This document shows positions 23,625-27,464 of a stretch of DNA of 27,464 bases, in pieces. Source of the DNA: HGM13006 sp963650135 (GTDB lineage: Bacteria; Bacillota; Clostridia; Oscillospirales; Oscillospiraceae); NCBI GenBank assembly GCA_963650135.1, contig CAVJLG010000042.1, positions 1 to 27,464 of the forward strand. The letters run 5' to 3'. Position numbers and translations under genes: made by a program. Every line of letters starts with the position of its first letter. Within the stretch, counting starts at the first letter, position 1. Below the pieces are notes generated by a model. That model ran no database searches. It was not told the DNA's origin and was given only the letters and a program-made list of their open reading frames with translations.

Positions 23625-23653
23625 ATGATATCAAACCTATGACTGCGCGTCAA
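23625..23653 (-). promoter_or_regulatory. Citrate synthase promoter
   Basis: On the minus strand TTGACG (23653-23648), 17 bases, TATCAT (23630-23625), about 40 bases before the TTG start. Good sigma-A match. Confidence 0.7.
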
Positions 23654-23792
23654 TCGTATTTTTCGCTGAAAAACCGCGACTTTTTATCTCTTTAAGGAAG
23701 TAAATTCTCAATTTCGCACAAAAACGCTTTTGTTTTTGAATATTCAGATTGAATATACATTTTACGAACCTTGCAATTTCAGGAGGTACCCC

Positions 23793-24815
23793 ATGAAAAG
23801 TTCAATTATCTCTGGCTTTCTGGCCGCAGCGGCTGCCGTCGGCATTCCTCTGCTGATCTGTGGCATGGGAAGCACCACCGCAGCCCCTGTTTCCACTCCA
23901 ACTGCCGCCATCCAAGAATCCGCAGCGCCCGTGACGCCAAGTCCAAGTGCCCGGACCATTCAGGAAATCATCGTCCATCACAGCGATCAGGCATCCACAG
24001 AGCCCCAGGCAGTGGGAGATTGGGCACAGACCGTTGCAGTTACCGTTGCAGGCAGTCAGGAGGACATGACCCTTCACGACTATCTGGTGGGGGTCTTAAT
24101 GGGTGAAATGCCGGCCTCCTATCAGTTGGAAGCATTAAAGGCCCAGGCCGTTGCAGCCCGGACCTATACCCTTCACCGACTAGAGGGCGGCGGTAGTCTC
24201 TCTGATGATCCCGGGGTTTGCCAGGCATTTATTGCCCTGGACCGTGCCCAGGAAAAACTGGGGGAGAATTGGGAATCACTGCTGGATAAGCTCCATCAAG
24301 CCGTGGAGGAAACCGACGGTCAGGTGCTCACCTACAACGGCGCTCTGATTTCCGCCACCTATTTCTCTGGCTCCGGTGGAAAAACGGAATCTGCCCAAGC
24401 CGTATGGGGCAGCGAGGTACCCTATCTGGTCAGTGTAGAAAGTCCCGGCGAAGAGACAACCTCCGACTATGAATCCACCGTCACCGTTCCCCTTTCAGAG
24501 TTTCTGGAGACACTGGACATTACCGCCCCCACCGTAGCCACCGTCAGCTATACCCCTGGGGATGGGGTAGATACCATTGTCATTGGCGGCAAAACCTTTA
24601 CCGGCCTCCAGCTTCGCAGTACCTTTGGCCTGCGCTCCACCCGGTTTCAAATGACCATCACTGAGGACCAGGTAACTTTTGATGTACTGGGTAATGGACA
24701 CCGGGTGGGTATGAGCCAATGCGGCGCTGAGGCCATGGCGCAATCCGGCTATAGCTATCAGGATATTCTCCTGTGGTATTACACCGGAGTGACGCTCACC
24801 CAGTGGCAGGGATAA
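23793..24815 (+). CDS. spoIID: SpoIID/LytB domain protein (stage II sporulation protein D)
   Basis: A 340-residue protein with an N-terminal membrane anchor (residues 5-25), a Pro/Ser/Thr-rich linker to about 55, and a SpoIID domain from about 90: LHDYLVGVLMGEMPASYQLEALKAQAVAARTYTL, with Glu105 at the position of the lytic transglycosylase catalytic Glu. The C-terminal GHRVGMSQCGAEAMAQSGYSYQDILLWYYTGV is diagnostic. With SpoIIP and SpoIIM it degrades septal peptidoglycan during forespore engulfment; those partners are not in the window. AGGAGG is 7 bases before the ATG at 23793. Upstream, TGAATATTCA (23738-23747) is a perfect palindrome and a TATACATT lies at 23754-23761; a sigma-E promoter is possible but not clear. 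Confidence 0.93.
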   Translation: MKSSIISGFLAAAAAVGIPLLICGMGSTTAAPVSTPTAAIQESAAPVTPSPSARTIQEIIVHHSDQASTEPQAVGDWAQTVAVTVAGSQEDMTLHDYLVGVLMGEMPASYQLEALKAQAVAARTYTLHRLEGGGSLSDDPGVCQAFIALDRAQEKLGENWESLLDKLHQAVEETDGQVLTYNGALISATYFSGSGGKTESAQAVWGSEVPYLVSVESPGEETTSDYESTVTVPLSEFLETLDITAPTVATVSYTPGDGVDTIVIGGKTFTGLQLRSTFGLRSTRFQMTITEDQVTFDVLGNGHRVGMSQCGAEAMAQSGYSYQDILLWYYTGVTLTQWQG

Positions 24816-24820
24816 AAAAA

Positions 24821-24845
24821 TACCCGGAGCAACTTGCTCCGGGTA
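24821..24845. terminator. Bidirectional terminator between spoIID and secG
   Basis: TACCCGGAGC-5-GCTCCGGGTA (24821-24845) is a perfect 10-base stem between converging genes. The minus-strand tail is TTTTTTT, so it is strongest for secG. Confidence 0.9.
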
Positions 24846-24857
24846 AATAGATTCCAA

Positions 24858-25097
24858 TTACTTGTTGGGAATCAGAGAAAGCACCAGGGTCAGCACCATG
24901 AATGCAATGGCAATCCACTTGGTGGCACGAGCCAGCTTGGCATCCCAAGTAGAGGCCTTGCTCTTGGACAGGAAGCTGTCAGCCGCACCGGCAATGGCAC
25001 CGGACAGACCAGCATTCTTGCCGGACTGGAGCATAATAACACAGATTACAGCCAGGGCCAGAATGACCTGGATCACAGTGATAATAGTTTTAACCAT
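24858..25097 (-). CDS. secG: Preprotein translocase subunit SecG
   Basis: A 79-residue membrane protein with two hydrophobic helices (about 4-23 and 58-76) and the conserved SecG loop MLQSGKNAGLSGAIAG between them. It is the small non-essential subunit of SecYEG and helps SecA-driven protein export. GGAGG stands 6 bases before the ATG at 25097; the longer open frame to 25199 covers the promoter and is not used. Single-gene transcript with its own promoter and terminator. Confidence 0.95.
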   Translation of the reverse strand: MVKTIITVIQVILALAVICVIMLQSGKNAGLSGAIAGAADSFLSKSKASTWDAKLARATKWIAIAFMVLTLVLSLIPNK

Positions 25098-25112
25098 AAC
25101 GATCCTCCATTT

Positions 25113-25199
25113 TGCCGTTTTACGGCATACGGCAGCCGAAATTCGTCTCAACGCGCAATTCGTACAATATATAATACCACGCCGCAAACGGTTTTGCAA
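25113..25199 (-). promoter_or_regulatory. secG promoter and leader hairpin
   Basis: On the minus strand TTGCAA (25199-25194), 17 bases, TATTAT (25176-25171). The leader contains the short hairpin GCCGT-3-ACGGC (about 25113-25126), just before the ribosome binding site. Confidence 0.65.
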
Positions 25200-25208
25200 G
25201 GAAAATTT

Positions 25209-25784
25209 TTAGCGTTCCAGAACAATCGGGCAAAGCAGCTCCGGTGGCAGCTCCTTCAGCGGAAGCAGCGGCTTGGGGGCCTGGTCTGCGGGCTTCAACC
25301 GGCGGTAGAGGTACTCTACCCCATGCCACTCGTTCATTTTATAGCCGAAATTGGGCAAAATTCCGGCCGAGGTAAAGCCCATCCGCTGATGAAAAGCCAC
25401 GCTGGGCTCATTGGGCACCGTAACTACCGCGCAGACATTGCAAACGCCCTGAGCGGAAAGCCGCTCCAGCAGCGCCTGATAAAGCTGCGAGCCAATATGC
25501 CCATGGCGCACATCCTGTCGCACATAAACCGAGCTCTCTACGGTCCAGCCATAGGCCGCCCGGGTATGAAAGGGATGGGCATAGGCATAGCCCAGAATGA
25601 CGCCGTCCGCTTCCAGCACCAAATAGGGAAACTTCGTCAGGGTGTCCCGAATTCTTTCCGTGAATTCCTCCACTGTAGGGACTTCGGTTTCAAATGTGAT
25701 GGAAGTTGTCTCCACATAAGGGCGATAAATTTCCAGCAGCGCAGCGGCATCTTGTTCCGCTGCAAATCGAATACATTTTTCCAT
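25209..25784 (-). CDS. GNAT family N-acetyltransferase, phosphinothricin acetyltransferase-like
   Basis: A 191-residue acetyl-CoA-dependent acetyltransferase resembling Pat/MnaT: opening CIRFAAEQDAAALLEIYRPYVETTSITFETEVP, VESSVYVRQDVRHGHIGSQLYQALL (acetyl-CoA loop, R-H-G-H-I-G in place of the canonical R-G-x-G-x-G/A), and VPNEPSVAFHQRMGFTSAGILPNFGYK. The last 25 residues, rich in Pro and Leu, extend beyond the usual family end. The likely substrates are amino-acid analogues such as methionine sulfone. The ATG at 25784 is favoured over an upstream GTG because AGGAAG lies 11 bases before it but only just before the GTG. It follows prfB by 56 bases and probably shares its transcript. Confidence 0.9.
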   Translation of the reverse strand: MEKCIRFAAEQDAAALLEIYRPYVETTSITFETEVPTVEEFTERIRDTLTKFPYLVLEADGVILGYAYAHPFHTRAAYGWTVESSVYVRQDVRHGHIGSQLYQALLERLSAQGVCNVCAVVTVPNEPSVAFHQRMGFTSAGILPNFGYKMNEWHGVEYLYRRLKPADQAPKPLLPLKELPPELLCPIVLER

Positions 25785-25840
25785 GGATTGTTGCACTTCC
25801 TGTTACAAGGGGAATCAGCGCCTTTGCTGAAAACCAGCCC

Positions 25841-26971
25841 TTACTTCTGCACCCAGTTACCGGTCGCAGCACAGGTGAGGTAGCTGTTGATGAAGGGGTC
25901 CAGATCGCCGTCCATCACGCCGTTGACATTGGACGTCTCGCAGCCGGTACGGGTATCCTTCACCAGCGTGTAGGGCATGAACACATAGTTGCGAATCTGA
26001 CTGCCCCACTCGATCTTCTGCTGCACACCCTTGATATCGGAAATCTTGTCCAGATGTTCCCGCTCTTTGATTTCCACCAGCTTAGACCGGAGCATTTTCA
26101 TACAGTTGTCCCGGTTCTGGAACTGGCTTCGCTCGGTCTGGCAGGATACCACAATGCCCGTGGGCTTATGGATCAGTCGAACCGCAGAGGAGGTCTTGTT
26201 GATATGCTGGCCGCCTGCGCCAGAGGAACGATATACCTGCATTTCGATATCTTCCGGACGAATTTCCACGTCGTTGGCATCGTCCTCGATCTCGGGGATC
26301 ACCTCAATGGCAGCGAAGGAGGTCTGGCGGCGGGCATTGGAGTCAAAGGGAGAAACGCGAACCAGACGATGGACGCCGTTTTCGCCCTTCAGGAAGCCGT
26401 ATGCATTGGCGCCCTCAATGAGAATATCCGCGCTCTTGAGGCCTGCTTCATCGCCCTCCAGATAGTCCATGATCTTATAGGTAAAGCCATGGCGCTCTGC
26501 CCAGCGGGTATACATCCGATAGAGCATCTGGCACCAGTCCTGGGCCTCAGTTCCGCCTGCGCCTGCATGAAAGCTCATCAGTGCATTGTTGCTGTCGTAT
26601 TCGCCGGTAAGCAGCGTCTCCAGCCGCGCCTCTTCCATCTCCTGCTCCAGCGCAGCATACCCCTCTTCCAGCTCAGAGAGCATGGAGTCGTCGTCCTCTT
26701 CGATTGCCATTTCACACAGCACCAGCAGGTCTTCCCGGTCTGCGCACATTTTCTCAAAGGAAGCGATCTTTGTTTCCAGCAGGCGGGTCTGCTTGGTGAC
26801 CTTCTGAGAGTTCGCCGTATCGTTCCAGAACCCCTCGGAAGCCGCCATGGCATGGAGCCGCTCCAGCTCTTCCCGGGCAGATTCCAGCCCCAGGGACTCG
26901 CCCAGGGCCGTGAGCTTCGGCTCCATATTCTCCAGCTTTACCTTGTATTCATCAAATTCAATTCTAGCCAT
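25841..26971 (-). CDS. prfB: Peptide chain release factor 2
   Basis: A 376-residue RF2, which reads UAA and UGA stop codons and triggers peptide release. The stop-codon-reading tripeptide is SPF (207-209) and the catalytic GGQ lies in SSGAGGQHINKTS (253-255). The N-terminal helical domain is complete. Many bacteria require a programmed frameshift near codon 25 of prfB; here that region reads straight through (LTALGESLGLESAREE) with no in-frame TGA, so that autoregulation is absent. The ATG at 26971 has only a weak site, AAAGTGG, 8 bases upstream. It is followed by the GNAT gene. Confidence 0.97.
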   Translation of the reverse strand: MARIEFDEYKVKLENMEPKLTALGESLGLESAREELERLHAMAASEGFWNDTANSQKVTKQTRLLETKIASFEKMCADREDLLVLCEMAIEEDDDSMLSELEEGYAALEQEMEEARLETLLTGEYDSNNALMSFHAGAGGTEAQDWCQMLYRMYTRWAERHGFTYKIMDYLEGDEAGLKSADILIEGANAYGFLKGENGVHRLVRVSPFDSNARRQTSFAAIEVIPEIEDDANDVEIRPEDIEMQVYRSSGAGGQHINKTSSAVRLIHKPTGIVVSCQTERSQFQNRDNCMKMLRSKLVEIKEREHLDKISDIKGVQQKIEWGSQIRNYVFMPYTLVKDTRTGCETSNVNGVMDGDLDPFINSYLTCAATGNWVQK

Positions 26972-27015
26972 AATTCAAACCACTTTCGTATAAAATCCAA
27001 AAATCAATCCTCCCC

Positions 27016-27044
27016 ATTATACAGGAAAATCCCTCCGATGTAAA
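27016..27044 (-). promoter_or_regulatory. prfB promoter
   Basis: On the minus strand TTTACA (27044-27039), 17 bases, TATAAT (27021-27016); start point about 38 bases before the prfB ATG. Confidence 0.75.
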
Positions 27045-27063
27045 GCCTTTTACGGCTGTGGGA

Positions 27064-27126
27064 TCAGCGCTGACTGACGGTGTATTCCTCATCCCCAAAA
27101 ATCATCTCGTCAATATCCTTCGGCAT
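27064..27126 (-). CDS. Possible 20-residue peptide
   Basis: An ATG at 27126 preceded by a strong GGGAGGGGAG site opens a 20-codon frame, MPKDIDEMIFGDEEYTVSQR, ending in TGA. It is acidic, hydrophilic, and has no membrane segment. A small stem AGCC-6-GGCT (27043-27056) follows, overlapping the prfB -35. An in-frame ATG further upstream at 27162 would give a 32-residue form without a good ribosome binding site. No family is recognised. The ribosome binding site is the main support; it could be chance. Confidence 0.3.
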   Translation of the reverse strand: MPKDIDEMIFGDEEYTVSQR

Positions 27127-27224
27127 ATGCTCCCCTCCCTTCGCAATGTGGCTACCAATCATTCTATGCAGCCGCAAAGAAAAAATGTGTCGAAGCTTGG
27201 TCCTGACGAAAAATAAAAAGAGGA

Positions 27225-27266
27225 CCGCTCCTGCGACTTGACAGGAACGGAAAAGTTGAGTAGAAT
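27225..27266 (+). promoter_or_regulatory. Strong promoter upstream of the tRNA-like repeats
   Basis: TTGACA (27238-27243), 17 bases, TAGAAT (27261-27266) is a near-consensus sigma-A promoter with start near 27273. The -35 lies within the inverted repeat CCGCTCCTG (27225-27233) and CAGGAACGG (27242-27250), one mismatch. No start codon with a ribosome binding site follows before the window ends, so the product may be RNA. Confidence 0.65.
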
Positions 27267-27320
27267 AACCGTGGATTTGTGTGTCCCGCAGAAGGCTGAT
27301 AGGGCCGCTTATCCAAATAC

Positions 27321-27384
27321 GCTCCCTTAGTTAAATGGATATAACAAGCCCCTCCTAATTAGTTGGAACCTCAACTCCACAAGC
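27321..27384 (+). repeat. tRNA-Arg(CCU)-like tandem repeat, copy 1
   Basis: A 64-base unit starting GCTCCCTTAGTTAAATGG. Bases 7-38 match the D arm and anticodon arm up to the CTCCTAA loop of tRNA-Arg(CCU) as I recall it from Escherichia coli argW, differing by about one base. The 3' strand of the anticodon stem (GGGCT) and the acceptor 3' strand are missing; instead comes a small stem TGGAA/CTCCA with one mismatch. So it cannot fold as a normal tRNA. The unit is followed by a 16-base spacer and copy 2, a period of exactly 80 bases. Confidence 0.75.
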
Positions 27385-27400
27385 TCCTAAAAATGAATAT

Positions 27401-27464
27401 GCTCCCTTAGTTAAATGGATATAACAAGCCCCTCCTAATTAGTTGGAGCCTCAACTCCACAAGC
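27401..27464 (+). repeat. tRNA-Arg(CCU)-like tandem repeat, copy 2
   Basis: Identical to copy 1 except for one base in the stem (G for A), which restores the perfect TGGAG-6-CTCCA stem. It reaches the window end, so the array may continue. The rest of the gene-poor stretch 26972-27464 holds the prfB promoter, the possible peptide and the promoter at 27238-27266. Confidence 0.75.

Noticed and set aside
27009..27015. GGGGAGG (minus strand) as a ribosome binding site for a leader peptide before prfB
   Set aside because: It lies at the predicted transcription start point, and the nearest TTG is only 1 base away.
27321..27384. Functional tRNA-Arg gene
   Set aside because: The acceptor and anticodon 3' strands are missing, so the cloverleaf cannot form.
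27321..27464. CRISPR array
   Set aside because: Only two units of 64 bases with a 16-base spacer, tRNA-like sequence and no cas gene.

Overview
The window looks like a chromosomal segment of an anaerobic, low-to-moderate-GC Gram-positive bacterium, most likely class Clostridia and probably of the Oscillospiraceae/Ruminococcaceae type. Supporting signs are a SpoIID sporulation protein, strong GGAGG ribosome binding sites, frequent GTG/TTG starts, S-layer-homology domains, class II GalT, and many four-cysteine iron-sulfur motifs. No phage, transposase, integrase or CRISPR gene was seen. The species cannot be named from this sequence.

Layout, left to right. (1) 108-1417, minus strand: a MarR-degV operon with a near-consensus promoter and an operator-like palindrome over the start point. 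(2) 1543-4253, minus: galK-galT, overlapping by 4 bases and closed by a strong terminator. (3) 4410-4740: a 300-base run of hairpins without a gene, probably a dispersed palindromic repeat, abutting the ribosome binding site of an orphan solute-binding lipoprotein (4760-6463, plus). (4) 6639-9524, plus: a molybdate-type transporter modA-modB-modC with a terminator-like hairpin between modA and modB. (5) 9617-12338, minus: a PIN-like nuclease with a long Lys/Pro/Glu repeat region, and an SLH-anchored phage-type lysozyme. (6) 12455-17545, minus: a tight seven-gene operon (Mrp-like ATPase, PflX-type radical SAM protein, alpha/beta hydrolase, gamma-carbonic anhydrase, zinc-dependent phospholipase C-like protein, ferredoxin-nitroreductase, DUF1653). 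(7) 17731-22165, plus: three tandem NTF2/SnoaL-like proteins followed, after a terminator and a second promoter, by a 671-residue flavin/iron-sulfur ene-reductase. (8) 22223-27126: citrate synthase, spoIID, secG, a GNAT acetyltransferase, prfB and a possible tiny peptide. (9) 27238-27464: a strong promoter followed by two 64-base tandem copies of a sequence matching the 5' half of a tRNA-Arg(CCU), running off the window end.

The best candidate for an undescribed system is region 7. NTF2/SnoaL-fold dehydratases or isomerases next to an old-yellow-enzyme reductase is the combination used in gut bile-acid 7-dehydroxylation (BaiE with BaiCD/BaiH) and in steroid and aromatic reduction. Here the NTF2 proteins are longer than usual, share an unusual C-terminal motif, and the reductase has altered active-site residues. 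A dehydration or isomerisation followed by alkene reduction on an unknown hydroxylated substrate is a reasonable inference, not a demonstrated function.
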